DNA from: JAAGZL01 sp050291725
Lineage (GTDB): Bacteria; Pseudomonadota; Gammaproteobacteria; Chromatiales; Chromatiaceae
Length of the DNA stretch: 64,000 nucleotides
Assembly (NCBI GenBank): GCA_050291725.1
Contig: JBNKKH010000007.1
Location: 1-64,000, forward strand
Reading direction: 5' to 3'
This document shows, one piece after another, positions 7,018 to 16,919 of the stretch. The stretch's first letter is position 1. Every line of letters starts with the position of its first letter. Under the pieces are notes generated by a model. It was not told where the DNA came from. It did not search any database and worked only from the letters and a program-made list of their open reading frames with translations. A program made the translations under genes and the position numbers.

Positions 7018-7673
7018 GTAACAAACAGTTAACGCCGCCAGGCTATGTTGTAATTGAGGGGCCGATTGGGGTTGGTAAGACCAGCCTAGTTAATCGTCTG
7101 GCAGATAGCTTCGGTTGCGGCACCCTAATGGAGAAGCCGGAAGAGAATCCATTTCTAGAGCGTTTCTATCTGGATGGGCAGAAGGCGGCATTTCCTACCC
7201 AACTGTTTTTTCTATTTCAGCGTAGTCAACAACTGCAAGAACTCAGAAATAGAGACCTGTTCCACTCCGCTATGGTTTCAGATTTTATGCTGGAGAAAGA
7301 CCGCATCTTCGCGCGCCTTAATCTAGATAAAGATGAGTTCGAGCTTTATGAAAAGGTTTACGAAAAACTGAATCCAGAGGCACCAGTGCCTGATCTGGTG
7401 GTCTATCTGCAAGCCCCAGCTGAGGTGTTGCAGCGGCGGGTGCGCAGTCGCTCTAGGCCAAGTGAGATGAACTTGGGTCTGGATTATCTGCAAAGGCTGG
7501 GTGATGCCTATGCCGAATTTTTCCACCACTATGACGCTTCGCCTCTTCTTATTATCAATGCAGCAGAGATCAATCCTGTAGAGCGGGAAGAGGATTACCA
7601 GATGTTATTAGAGCAGATCTGTAACGTCCGTAGCGGTAAGCACTATTTCAATCCAGGTCCACTACTGCTTTAA
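7014..7673 (+). CDS. Deoxynucleoside kinase (dAK/dGK family)
   Basis: Phosphorylates a deoxynucleoside in the salvage pathway. The P-loop GPIGVGKT (residues 16-23) follows a short N-terminus; the EKPEENPFLERFY segment and the DRIFARLNL helix fit the dNK fold. The lid carries RRVRSRSRPSE with several arginines. At 219 residues it has the usual size for this bacterial group. The exact substrate (dA, dG or dC) cannot be told. A gene of this kind between folK and panB is a recurring layout in gammaproteobacteria. It overlaps folK by ATGA. Confidence 0.88.
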   Translation: MSNKQLTPPGYVVIEGPIGVGKTSLVNRLADSFGCGTLMEKPEENPFLERFYLDGQKAAFPTQLFFLFQRSQQLQELRNRDLFHSAMVSDFMLEKDRIFARLNLDKDEFELYEKVYEKLNPEAPVPDLVVYLQAPAEVLQRRVRSRSRPSEMNLGLDYLQRLGDAYAEFFHHYDASPLLIINAAEINPVEREEDYQMLLEQICNVRSGKHYFNPGPLLL

Positions 7674-7733
7674 TTTATCTCATATACTCCCAATATAGAG
7701 TACTGACTAATACAGAGAGGCTTAAGGGCTGCA

Positions 7734-8531
7734 ATGTCAGATATCACTGTTAATACACTAAAGAAGATGAAACAAGAGGGCGAGAAGATCGCCGTGCTGA
7801 CCAGCTATGATGCCAGCTTCACTAAATTGATTGAGGCGGCAGGAGTAGAGGTAATCCTGGTAGGAGACTCCCTCGGCATGGTGATTCAAGGGCAGGAGAG
7901 TACTCTGCCGGTGTCTGTGGATGATGTTGTCTACCACAGCAAAAACGTCTCGCGCGCACGTACCAGTGCCTTTCTGATAGCAGATATGCCGTTTATGAGT
8001 TACAGCTCCACCAAGCAGGCCCTGGAGAGCGCAGGGCGCTTGATGAAGGAGGGGGGCGCCCACATGGTGAAGCTGGAGGGGGGCACCACTCAGCTGGAGA
8101 CAGTTAAAGAGCTCACCAACAACGGCATACCGGTCTGTGCCCATCTTGGTTTAACGCCCCAGTCAGTGCATCAACTGGGTGGCTACCGAGTGCAGGGCAA
8201 GGATTCTGACTCAGCTCAAATCATGCAGGAGGAGTCCTTGGCGCTGCAGCAGGCCGGAGCCCAGATGCTGGTGTTGGAGTGTGTTCCCAGAGATCTGGCT
8301 AGGGAAATCACCAATATCCTGGATATACCTGTAATCGGGATAGGAGCTGGCGCTGACACCGATGGCCAGGTGCTGGTGCTGTACGATATGCTGGGTATTG
8401 CCACCGATTATCTCCCCAAGTTCTGCCGCAATTTTCTGCAACAGGCCGATACAATCAAAGAGGCCATTGAGGCCTATGTAAAGGCGGTTAAGGATGGCTC
8501 TTACCCCAGCTTAGATGAGAGCTACGGATGA
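7734..8531 (+). CDS. panB: 3-methyl-2-oxobutanoate hydroxymethyltransferase
   Basis: First committed step of pantothenate synthesis: adds a hydroxymethyl group from methylene-tetrahydrofolate to 2-oxoisovalerate. The TIM-barrel metal ligands are visible as D45 (LVGDSLGMV) and D84 (IADMPF). KLEGG, the HLGLTPQSVHQLGGYRVQG segment and LVLECVPRDLA with the catalytic Glu are intact. 265 residues, full length. It overlaps panC by ATGA, so the two are coupled. The link to the upstream folK is metabolic too, since PanB uses a folate cofactor. Confidence 0.97.
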   Translation: MSDITVNTLKKMKQEGEKIAVLTSYDASFTKLIEAAGVEVILVGDSLGMVIQGQESTLPVSVDDVVYHSKNVSRARTSAFLIADMPFMSYSSTKQALESAGRLMKEGGAHMVKLEGGTTQLETVKELTNNGIPVCAHLGLTPQSVHQLGGYRVQGKDSDSAQIMQEESLALQQAGAQMLVLECVPRDLAREITNILDIPVIGIGAGADTDGQVLVLYDMLGIATDYLPKFCRNFLQQADTIKEAIEAYVKAVKDGSYPSLDESYG

Positions 8532-9385
8532 TAACCTGTAACACCATTGCTGATCTGCGAGAGCAGGTCAGAGAGTGGCGCATGGCTGGCGAGCGTATTG
8601 CTTTGGTGCCAACCATGGGCAATCTGCATGCGGGACACCTGACTCTGGTGCGCGAGGCCAGAGAGATGGCTGATCGGGTGGTGGTTAGCATCTTTGTTAA
8701 CCCTCTGCAGTTTGGTGAAGGAGAAGATTTTTCCAGCTATCCCAGGACGATGCAGCAGGACTCAGATGCTTTGGAGGCGACTGGGGCTGATCTGCTGTTT
8801 GCTCCTGCTGTTGATGAGGTCTACTCCAGACCACAACAGCTTCAGACCAAGGTGGAGGTTCCAGGCCTATCCGATATTCTGTGTGGTGCCTCACGCCCCG
8901 GTCATTTCGTAGGTGTGGCTACAGTGGTGTGTAAACTATTCAATATGGTCCAGTCTGATATTGCCCTGTTTGGGCAGAAGGATTATCAGCAACTCATGGT
9001 AATTCGCCATATGGTGGATGATCTCTCTGTTCCAGTGGAGATTATTGGTGTCCCCACGGTTAGAGAAGCTGATGGCCTGGCCATGAGCTCGCGTAATGGA
9101 TATCTGACAGCTGAGGAGAGAGCGCAGGCCCCTGAGCTATATCGGATAATGCGGGAGAGTGCTAAATCCATTGAGTCTGGAGATCGGGATTACGCTAAAC
9201 TTGAGCTTCAATCCAGACAAGCCCTTGAAAAATCAGGTTTTAGACCGGATTATTACTATATACGCAGGGCAGATGATCTGGCGGAACCAAATGCAGCTGA
9301 CCAGAGTCTAGTTATTGTGGCAGCAGCATATCTAGGCAGGGCACGCCTGATTGATAATCTTCAGGTGTCTACAGTTAGCCTATAA
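8528..9385 (+). CDS. panC: Pantothenate synthetase
   Basis: Joins pantoate and beta-alanine with ATP to give pantothenate. The HIGH-like motif PTMGNLHAGH, the FVNPLQF strand, FGQKDYQQL and the KMSKS-like MSSRNGYL are all present. 285 residues, normal length. Directly coupled to panB; panD follows after an 82-bp gap with its own ribosome site. Confidence 0.97.
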   Translation: MITCNTIADLREQVREWRMAGERIALVPTMGNLHAGHLTLVREAREMADRVVVSIFVNPLQFGEGEDFSSYPRTMQQDSDALEATGADLLFAPAVDEVYSRPQQLQTKVEVPGLSDILCGASRPGHFVGVATVVCKLFNMVQSDIALFGQKDYQQLMVIRHMVDDLSVPVEIIGVPTVREADGLAMSSRNGYLTAEERAQAPELYRIMRESAKSIESGDRDYAKLELQSRQALEKSGFRPDYYYIRRADDLAEPNAADQSLVIVAAAYLGRARLIDNLQVSTVSL

Positions 9386-9467
9386 TGCTATATGTTTGAT
9401 GATTAGCCGCGGATAGAGCATAATTACGCGCCTGTTTTACTTAGGATTGATTTAGGAGCTTTTGCTA

Positions 9468-9848
9468 ATGCAGTTAACCGTTCTCAAATGCAAGCTACAT
9501 CGTGCTTGCGTTACCCATGCAGAACTGGATTACGAGGGATCTTGTGCCATAGACACAGACCTGATGGAGCAGGCTGGTATTCTACCCTATGAGCAGATTC
9601 AGATTTACAATATTGCAAATGGTCAACGCTTTACCACCTATGCCATAGAGGCAGAGGCCGGCTCCAGAATTATCTCGGTAAACGGAGCTGCCGCACACAA
9701 GGCAGAGCCAGGTGATAGAGTGATTATATGTGCCTATGCTGGTATGGACCAAGAGGCTGCAGCTAGCTATAAGCCAAGCCTGGTATATCTGAATGAGCAC
9801 AATGTGATTACCCATACCGGAGATGCAATAGCAACTCAGGTGGCGTAA
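9468..9848 (+). CDS. panD: Aspartate 1-decarboxylase
   Basis: Makes beta-alanine from aspartate for pantothenate. The protein is synthesised as a proenzyme that self-cleaves at Gly-Ser in YEGSCAID (about residues 24-25) to leave a pyruvoyl Ser. ISVNGAAAHKAEPGD is the conserved active-site strand. The ATG at 9468 is preceded by AGGAG at 9454-9458 and gives 126 residues, the usual size; a TTG two codons earlier is less likely. A strong terminator follows, closing the folK-pan block. Confidence 0.96.
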   Translation: MQLTVLKCKLHRACVTHAELDYEGSCAIDTDLMEQAGILPYEQIQIYNIANGQRFTTYAIEAEAGSRIISVNGAAAHKAEPGDRVIICAYAGMDQEAAASYKPSLVYLNEHNVITHTGDAIATQVA

Positions 9849-9870
9849 ATTGCTGGCAAAATAACTGAAG

Positions 9871-9898
9871 ACGGCGCCCTAAAGGCGCCGTTTTTTTT
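9871..9898 (+). terminator. Rho-independent terminator after panD
   Basis: An 8-bp stem ACGGCGCC / GGCGCCGT with a 5-nt loop is followed by eight T. It marks the end of the pantothenate genes and the boundary with the convergent glgA. Confidence 0.9.
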
Positions 9899-9920
9899 GC
9901 CTGTATGTTTAGCTGATTGA

Positions 9921-11444
9921 TTAGGTTAGTGCTACAGCTACCGGATTTTTTGCCGGAGAATTTATCGCATTGGCGTAGATCGCCAGATAGTGAGCAGCGC
10001 TGGAGTCCCAGCTAAAGTCTTGTCTCATTCCGTGCAGAGCCAGCTTCTCCCACCACTGTCTAGGACGACGGTAGTACTCTATGGCGCGGTTTACTGCATC
10101 CAATAGGGAATCTGCCTCAGGTCGGTCAAATACAAAGCCGGAAGCTGTTTTGTCCAGCATGGTCGCTGGGTTTAGGTCTACCACGGTATCTGCTAGTCCA
10201 CCGGTGCGGTTAACGATTGGAACTGTGCCATAACGTAGACTAAATAGCTGATTGAGTCCACATGGCTCGAAACGTGATGGCATGAGGAAGCAGTCGCTCC
10301 CAGCCTCAATGTTATGTGCCAGATGTTCATCATAACCGATGATTACAGCGCATCTGCCTGGGTATTTTTGCGCAGCGTCCTTCAGGGTTTGCTCAAGATG
10401 TGCTTCACCACTACCAAGAATGACTAGTTGTACATCCTTTTGCTGCATAATTTCCGGCAGAATATCTATGATCAGGTCAATTCCTTTTTGCTCAACTATG
10501 CGTCCAATGTTGCCAAACAGTATGGCATTAGGGTTGACCTCCAATCCCAGTTTCTCCTGCAGCGCCAGCTTATTGTTCTGCTTGTCTGCAAAGCTGTTTA
10601 GATCATAGTTGTGTTCGATGTGTTGATCGGTAGATGGGTCCCAAATTTTATAATCGATACCGTTAAGGACCCCGACCAATCTATTCGACCTGTGTTGCAG
10701 CAGCCCTTCCAGACCGTAGCCAAACTCCGCAGTGCGTATCTCATCAGCGTAGGTTGGGCTTACTGTGGTAATCCAGTCAGAAAACACCAGCCCGCCTTTT
10801 ATCAATGAGAAATTGCCGTGAAACTCTAATCCTTCTGGGCTCCAGAGATTATCTGGCAACATAAGTTGGGCGAATGTGGAGAAGTCATATGTCCCCTGGT
10901 AGGAGAGATTGTGTATGGTGAATACTGTGGCGGGGCGGTCCCACTCCTGGGCAAGTAGCGCCGGCACCAGACCAGTTTGCCAATCATTGCAGTGAACTAC
11001 ATCTGGACACCAACCCAATCCAGCCTGATCCAGGGCTATTCTGGTCACGGCTCGGCAGAATGAGGCAAAGCGTTTGGCATTGTCGCTCCAGGGTCTTCCA
11101 GTTGCCTCGGTGTAGGGGTTGCCGGGGCGGTTGAACAGGCTGGGAGCATCCACCAGATAGATATGAAGATTGCCCTCCATTTTCTGTTCCAGAATCCGCA
11201 CAGGCTCTGATATGCCACTGATTTTGATAGTAGCCACAGTGTCTAGTGGAATGGCCCTCTCCACAGCCTGGGGATACGCTGGCAGTACCAGGCGTACATC
11301 CAATCCCTGTTCACTCAAGGCTAGCGGTAGGCTTCCTGACACATCGGCTAGTCCACCTGTTTTGATCAGTGGCTGAGCCTCGCTGGTGGCAAAAAGGATT
11401 TTTTTGGGAGTGTTTCCGTCGGTGTAAGTAGAGCGACCTGTCAT
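9921..11444 (-). CDS. glgA: Glycogen synthase (ADP-glucose dependent, GT5)
   Basis: Extends alpha-1,4-glucan chains from ADP-glucose. The donor-binding KTGGLADV lies near the N-terminus, and the C-terminal PSRFEPCGLNQLFSLRYG and NRTGGLADTV are the GT-B signature with the catalytic Glu. I prefer the ATG at 11444; a TTG at 11477 adds 11 residues, and neither has a clear ribosome site. It is convergent with panD and divergent from pgi. Together with GlgC and GlgB it forms the classical bacterial glycogen route. Confidence 0.95.
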   Translation of the reverse strand: MTGRSTYTDGNTPKKILFATSEAQPLIKTGGLADVSGSLPLALSEQGLDVRLVLPAYPQAVERAIPLDTVATIKISGISEPVRILEQKMEGNLHIYLVDAPSLFNRPGNPYTEATGRPWSDNAKRFASFCRAVTRIALDQAGLGWCPDVVHCNDWQTGLVPALLAQEWDRPATVFTIHNLSYQGTYDFSTFAQLMLPDNLWSPEGLEFHGNFSLIKGGLVFSDWITTVSPTYADEIRTAEFGYGLEGLLQHRSNRLVGVLNGIDYKIWDPSTDQHIEHNYDLNSFADKQNNKLALQEKLGLEVNPNAILFGNIGRIVEQKGIDLIIDILPEIMQQKDVQLVILGSGEAHLEQTLKDAAQKYPGRCAVIIGYDEHLAHNIEAGSDCFLMPSRFEPCGLNQLFSLRYGTVPIVNRTGGLADTVVDLNPATMLDKTASGFVFDRPEADSLLDAVNRAIEYYRRPRQWWEKLALHGMRQDFSWDSSAAHYLAIYANAINSPAKNPVAVALT

Positions 11445-11547
11445 ATTTTTGCTGTAGTAATGGTTTATTATGCGCAATGGATATACTTTAACTCGTGAAT
11501 TGAATAAAGTGCAAAATTAATTCAAATGAATTAGCGAAATAGCAGAT

Positions 11548-13191
11548 ATGAAATCAATTATCGATTTAGCAGAGTGGAAAGCCCTGGAACAGCACTGGGG
11601 AGAGCTGGAGCAGACGCATATGCGGGATCTGTTTGCCCAAGACCCAGATAGATTTAGCACCTTTTCAGCTACAGATTGTGGGATATTGCTGGATTATTCG
11701 AAAAATCGCATAACCGCCAAGAGTATGGATATGTTGCTGAGACTGGCTCGAGCGGTGGATGTTCCTGGCTGGAGGGAGCAGATGTTTGCTGGCGCTCCCA
11801 TCAATATCACCGAGGGTCGATCGGTGTTGCATACAGCCTTGCGTAATCGCTCTAACAGACCAGTTCTGGTTAATGATCATGATGTTATGCCGCAGGTGAA
11901 CTCTGTTCTGGAACAGATGGAGAGATTCTCCAACCGGGTTCGTAACGGCGAATGGAGAGGGTACAGCGGCAAGCGCATTACCGATGTGGTGAATATCGGC
12001 ATTGGTGGCTCCAACCTGGGACCGCTGATGGCCTGTGAAGCTTTGCGTCACTACCAGTCGCCAGATATTCGAGTCCATTTTGTCTCTAATGTGGATGCTA
12101 CCCATTTGGTGGAGACTCTGAAGCAGCTTGATCCTGAGAGCACTCTGTTTATTGTGGCCTCTAAGACCTTTACCACCCAAGAGACCCTGACAAACGCTCA
12201 TGCCGCCCGCGCTTGGTGTCTAAAAGAGTTGCAGGACGAGAAGGCGATAGCCAGCCATTTTGTTGCAGTATCTACCAACTCAGATGCGGTATCTGCATTC
12301 GGCATTGATACAGACAATATGTTTGTGTTTTGGGACTGGGTGGGTGGACGCTACTCCCTCTGGTCCGCCATTGGACTGCCCATCGCTATCGCAGTGGGAA
12401 TGGAGCGGTTTTATCAGATGCTGGATGGGGCCCACGCGATGGATGAGCATTTTTATAGTGCTGATCTGGAACAGAATATGCCAGTAATTATGGCTCTGCT
12501 TGGTGTTTGGTATGTTAACTTTGCTGGAGCCGCTACCCATGCGGTTCTACCCTATGATCAATATTTGCGGTTTTTACCAGATTATCTGCAACAGGCGGAT
12601 ATGGAGAGCAATGGCAAGCGTGTAACCAGAGATGGTCAAGTTGTTGATTACTCCACTGGTCCTGTGCTTTGGGGCATGGCTGGTACCGACGGCCAGCACG
12701 CCTTTTACCAGCTGATTCATCAAGGTACCCAGATGATACCGGCAGATTTTATTGCGCCGGTGCAGAGCCACAATGAGCTGGGCGATCAACACCAAAAGCT
12801 GCTGGCCAACTGCCTGGCTCAGACTGAGGCCTTGATGAAGGGTAAGAACGAGCAGGAGGCTCGGGCGGAACTTGAGGCTTCTGGTCTCAGTCAGGAGCGC
12901 ATAGAGGCGTTGTTGCCTCATAAGCTGTTTCCGGGAAATAGCCCCACCAATACCATTGTGCTGGATAAATTGACCCCGCAGAGGCTGGGTTCACTTATTG
13001 CCCTGTATGAGCATAAGATTTTTGTTCAGGGTGTTATCTGGAATATTAACTCATTTGATCAGTGGGGGGTGGAGTTGGGTAAGCAACTGGCCGGAGTCAT
13101 ACTCACTGAGCTGCAGGGAGAGCATTCAGAAGCAAAACATGACAGCTCCACTGCATCTCTGATTGACTACTGTAACAAGATGCGCGGTTAA
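11548..13191 (+). CDS. pgi: Glucose-6-phosphate isomerase
   Basis: Interconverts glucose-6-P and fructose-6-P, feeding the glycogen branch. IGIGGSNLGP, ASKTFTTQETLTNA and WVGGRYSLWSAIGLPIA are the phosphate-binding and PGI signatures; SHNELGDQHQKLLAN and the C-terminal FDQWGVELGKQ are intact. 547 residues, full length. It sits between glgA and glgB, both on the other strand, with only 17 bp to the end of glgB. The linkage suggests joint control of carbon storage. Confidence 0.97.
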   Translation: MKSIIDLAEWKALEQHWGELEQTHMRDLFAQDPDRFSTFSATDCGILLDYSKNRITAKSMDMLLRLARAVDVPGWREQMFAGAPINITEGRSVLHTALRNRSNRPVLVNDHDVMPQVNSVLEQMERFSNRVRNGEWRGYSGKRITDVVNIGIGGSNLGPLMACEALRHYQSPDIRVHFVSNVDATHLVETLKQLDPESTLFIVASKTFTTQETLTNAHAARAWCLKELQDEKAIASHFVAVSTNSDAVSAFGIDTDNMFVFWDWVGGRYSLWSAIGLPIAIAVGMERFYQMLDGAHAMDEHFYSADLEQNMPVIMALLGVWYVNFAGAATHAVLPYDQYLRFLPDYLQQADMESNGKRVTRDGQVVDYSTGPVLWGMAGTDGQHAFYQLIHQGTQMIPADFIAPVQSHNELGDQHQKLLANCLAQTEALMKGKNEQEARAELEASGLSQERIEALLPHKLFPGNSPTNTIVLDKLTPQRLGSLIALYEHKIFVQGVIWNINSFDQWGVELGKQLAGVILTELQGEHSEAKHDSSTASLIDYCNKMRG

Positions 13192-13208
13192 TTCTGCTAG
13201 CAGGAGAG

Positions 13209-15401
13209 CTACTCTACTGGCTGCAGAATTAGGGCTCCCAGTGGTGGCAGAGTCAGGGTCATAGAGTGGGGATGTCCCATCCATGACGTTGGTTCCGTGG
13301 TGATCTCTGTCAAGTTCCCCATGTTGCTGCCGCCGAAGTATTCCGAGTCTGAATTGAATAGTTCACGATATTTTCCAGCAACAGGTACCCCAATGCGATA
13401 GTTCTCTCGCGGCATGGGGGTGAAGTTCAGAATCACCACTACAAATTCACCATTCTGCCCCTTGCGAATATAGCTCAACACCGATTGAGCGGCATCGTGA
13501 CAGTCAACCCACTCAAAGCCGTTACTATCGAACTCCAGTCCATGCAGTGCTGGGAGCTCTTTGTAGAGTCGGTTGAGTTCTCCGACCAGAGCTTGAATGC
13601 CACTGTGTTGGGGCCTATCTACTAGATGCCACTCCAGTTCCGAGCCAGAATCCCATTCACGCCCATGGGCGAACTCGTTGCCCATGAACAGCAGTTTTTT
13701 ACCTGGATAGGTGAACATGTAGCCAAACAGCAGCCGCAAGGAGGCGAATCTTTGCCAGTCATCTCCTGGCATCTTATCCAGTAAGGAGCCTTTGCCGTGG
13801 ACCACCTCATCATGGGAGAAGGGGAGGACAAAATTCTCTGTATAGCAGTAGAGCATGCCAAAGGTTAGCAGGTCGTGATGATAGTGACGGTGCACTGGGT
13901 CCTTCTGCATGTAGGAGAGGGTATCGTGCATCCAGCCCATATTCCATTTCATACTGAAACCAAGCCCGCCAAGCCAGGTGGGGCCGGAGACCTGAGGCCA
14001 GGCGGTGGACTCTTCTGCCAGGATTACGGTTCCTGGGAACTCTTCATGCGTGACAGTGTTAAGTTGCTGCATGAATTTAACTGCTTCTAGGTTCTCCCTG
14101 CCACCATGCTCGTTTGGCAGCCAATCTCCAGCCTCTCTGGAGTAGTCGAGATAGAGCATGGATGCCACTGCATCCACTCTAAGTCCGTCTAGATGGAACT
14201 CCTCCAGCCAGTATATGGCGCTGGCTAGGAGAAAGTTTTTAACCTCTGCCCGTCCATAGTTAAATATAAATGTACCCCAGTCTCTATGCTCACCTCTGCG
14301 TGGGTCTTCGTGTTCATACAGGGCTGAGCCATCGAACTGTCCCAGACCGTGTTGGTCTTTGGGGAAGTGGGCTGGTACCCAGTCGAGGATCACGCCGATT
14401 CCATTTTGATGCATCTGGTCGACAAAGTAGCGAAAGTCATCTGGCGTTCCATAACGACTGGTGGGGGCGAAATAGCCAGTGGTCTGATAGCCCCAGGAGG
14501 CATCGAAAGGGTGTTCGGTTATGGGGAGTAGCTCTATGTGGGTAAATCCGGTTTGTTGTATATATGGGACCAGATGATGTGCCAACTCCCGATAGTTCAT
14601 AAAGCTATTGTTATCCCCACGTCTCCACGATCCCAGATGAATCTCATAGATGGATATGGGGGTGTGTTGCCAGTTGTGTTGTTTGCGTCTCTCCAACCAC
14701 TCTGAATCACACCATTCATGGCTGCTTTGGGGCGCTACGATCGAAGCGGTATCAGGGCGGAGCTGAAACTGGTTGCCATAGGGATCAGTTTTAAGATGCA
14801 CATGTCCCTTTTGGTCCAAGATCTCGAATTTATAGTTATTGCCAGGCTCAATCCCTGGTATGAATATCTCCCATACACCAGCTGCGCCGCGGGTACGCAT
14901 TGGATTTACTCGTCCATCCCAGTGGTTGAAGTCGCCGACTACACTTGCTCGTGCAGCGTTGGGTGCCCATACGGCAAAAAGTATTCCGTTGTGGCCATCT
15001 ACTGTGTGGGAGTGGGCACCAAGAAAACGGTAGGCGTGCCAGTGATTGCCTTGGCTGAATAGGTGCAGGTCAAACTGCTCAAGTTGCGGGCCATAGCAGT
15101 ATGGGTCATAGTGGGTGTGCTGCTCTCCAGAGTCGCTAATCCAAGATATCTGATAATGTTCTGGCAGTAACTCCAAATCCCCCATCCATTCGAAGAAATC
15201 TGTGCCTGGAATGCGCTCCATCGCTTGCTTTATCTCTACTATCTCTACTTGATCAGCGCGGGGAAGAAAGGTGCGGACCAGTACCTTTTTACCCTGAACA
15301 TGCCGTCCCAGCACCTCAAAAGGGTCGTGGTGACGCGCTTGAATAATACGCTGTAGTGGGGCTTTTAGCGTACTAGATTGGGTTTTCTTCTTTCTTTTCA
15401 T
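13209..15401 (-). CDS. glgB: 1,4-alpha-glucan branching enzyme (GH13)
   Basis: Introduces alpha-1,6 branches in glycogen. The N-terminal region (about 20-120) is the extra beta domain of long GlgB forms, followed by a CBM48 (GILFAVWAPNAARASVVGDF). The GH13 barrel contains the nucleophile Asp in LRVDAVASM, the acid Glu in ILAEESTAWP and the third carboxylate in PFSHDEVVHGKGS. The C-terminal beta domain ends at GALILQPVE. 730 residues is normal for the two-N-domain type. It is divergent from glgC across a 246-bp gap that should hold both promoters. Confidence 0.97.
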   Translation of the reverse strand: MKRKKKTQSSTLKAPLQRIIQARHHDPFEVLGRHVQGKKVLVRTFLPRADQVEIVEIKQAMERIPGTDFFEWMGDLELLPEHYQISWISDSGEQHTHYDPYCYGPQLEQFDLHLFSQGNHWHAYRFLGAHSHTVDGHNGILFAVWAPNAARASVVGDFNHWDGRVNPMRTRGAAGVWEIFIPGIEPGNNYKFEILDQKGHVHLKTDPYGNQFQLRPDTASIVAPQSSHEWCDSEWLERRKQHNWQHTPISIYEIHLGSWRRGDNNSFMNYRELAHHLVPYIQQTGFTHIELLPITEHPFDASWGYQTTGYFAPTSRYGTPDDFRYFVDQMHQNGIGVILDWVPAHFPKDQHGLGQFDGSALYEHEDPRRGEHRDWGTFIFNYGRAEVKNFLLASAIYWLEEFHLDGLRVDAVASMLYLDYSREAGDWLPNEHGGRENLEAVKFMQQLNTVTHEEFPGTVILAEESTAWPQVSGPTWLGGLGFSMKWNMGWMHDTLSYMQKDPVHRHYHHDLLTFGMLYCYTENFVLPFSHDEVVHGKGSLLDKMPGDDWQRFASLRLLFGYMFTYPGKKLLFMGNEFAHGREWDSGSELEWHLVDRPQHSGIQALVGELNRLYKELPALHGLEFDSNGFEWVDCHDAAQSVLSYIRKGQNGEFVVVILNFTPMPRENYRIGVPVAGKYRELFNSDSEYFGGSNMGNLTEITTEPTSWMGHPHSMTLTLPPLGALILQPVE

Positions 15402-15647
15402 TATTTCTTTATTCTACCTGATTGGTCCGTATAAACCGGTTAACCAAATACGCTGATTAATGTCTCCGTGTTTAGGGAATTATAGAGTTATTTGAGTCTG
15501 TATGAATAGCTTATGCTGAGAATGGCTATGCTGAATTAGTAACATATTTGAAATCTTGCTTCCCATATGTGCATGATAGTATATGCTAAGTATGGACGGA
15601 GTGAGTAGTTTTAAGCATTTAAATAAGAGTAGGCGGGGGCACTAAGT

Positions 15648-16919
15648 ATGAATATGGAGCAGGATCCAAGGTTTGTAAGTAAAATTACAAAGAACACCTT
15701 GGCGCTGATTCTTGCTGGTGGTCGCGGATCAAGGCTACAGGAGTTAACCCAGTGGCGCACTAAACCCGCAGTACCTTTTGGGGGCAAGTTCCGAATTATA
15801 GATTTTCCACTTTCCAACTGTATCAATTCAGGCATTCGTCGAATTGGCATACTAACTCAGTACAAGGCTCACTCTCTGATATTGCATGTTCAGAGAGGCT
15901 GGGGTTTTTTACGGGGTGAGTTTGGAGAGTATATAGAGTTGATACCAGCCCAGCAGAGAATTAATGAAAATAGCTGGTATACAGGTACGGCTGACGCTGT
16001 ACATCAAAATATAGATATCATGCGTGGACATAATCCTGATTATGTATTGATTCTTGCTGGGGACCATATCTACCGTATGGATTACGGTGCCATGATAGCC
16101 CATCATGTCGCCACTGGTGCGGATATTACAGTTGGATGTATTGATGTGGATCTGGATACGGCGAAATCCTTTGGCGTTATGCGGGTAGATGATGACAGCA
16201 AGGTGATTGAGTTTGAGGAGAAGCCGGATGATCCCAAACCAATACCAGGGAGTGACGATACTGCTCTAGCGTCAATGGGAATATATGTGTTCAACAAGTC
16301 GTTTCTGTTTGAACAGTTGATCAAAGATGCAGATATGCCCAGTTCTACCCATGACTTCGGAAAGGATATTATCCCTTCCGTAATAGACAAGTATCGAGTT
16401 ATGGCCTATCCGTTTCGCGATCCCAAAAGCGGCAGACAGGGATATTGGCGCGACGTAGGGACTCTTGACGCATTCTGGGAAACAAATCTAGAGCTGATCG
16501 GTGTTACACCAGAGCTTAATCTGTATGATCGAACCTGGCCTATCTGGACCTACCAGGAGCAGTTGCCACCAGCAAAATTCATCTTTGATGACGATGATCG
16601 GCGCGGCATGGCAGTGGACTCAATGGTTTCCGGTGGCTGTATTATCTCGGGTTCAGTTGTAAGCCACTCACTGCTGTTTTCTAATGTGCGGGTAAACTCC
16701 TTCTGTTCAGTGGAAAGCTCTGTAATTCTCCCAGATGTGGATATAGGCAGAAACTGTCGAATCAAGAATGCAGTAATAGATAAACGTTGCCGGATACCGG
16801 ATAATACGGTTATCGGGGAAGATCTGGAAGCGGATGCAAAAAGGTTCACTGTATCGCCCAAGGGAGTAGTTTTGGTAACACCAAATATGTTGGGACAAAT
16901 CACCAACTATGTCAGATAA
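15648..16919 (+). CDS. glgC: Glucose-1-phosphate adenylyltransferase
   Basis: Makes ADP-glucose, the committed and allosterically controlled step of glycogen synthesis. LAGGRGSRLQELTQWRTKPA is the nucleotide-binding loop with the regulatory N-terminal arginines. FRIIDFPLSNCINSGIRR, the ILAGDHIYRMDY metal site and VIEFEEKP follow. The C-terminal third is a left-handed beta-helix (VRVNSFCSVESSVILPDV) typical of this tetramer. It overlaps the next gene by 11 nt, so the GH57 enzyme is co-translated with it. Confidence 0.97.
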   Translation: MNMEQDPRFVSKITKNTLALILAGGRGSRLQELTQWRTKPAVPFGGKFRIIDFPLSNCINSGIRRIGILTQYKAHSLILHVQRGWGFLRGEFGEYIELIPAQQRINENSWYTGTADAVHQNIDIMRGHNPDYVLILAGDHIYRMDYGAMIAHHVATGADITVGCIDVDLDTAKSFGVMRVDDDSKVIEFEEKPDDPKPIPGSDDTALASMGIYVFNKSFLFEQLIKDADMPSSTHDFGKDIIPSVIDKYRVMAYPFRDPKSGRQGYWRDVGTLDAFWETNLELIGVTPELNLYDRTWPIWTYQEQLPPAKFIFDDDDRRGMAVDSMVSGGCIISGSVVSHSLLFSNVRVNSFCSVESSVILPDVDIGRNCRIKNAVIDKRCRIPDNTVIGEDLEADAKRFTVSPKGVVLVTPNMLGQITNYVR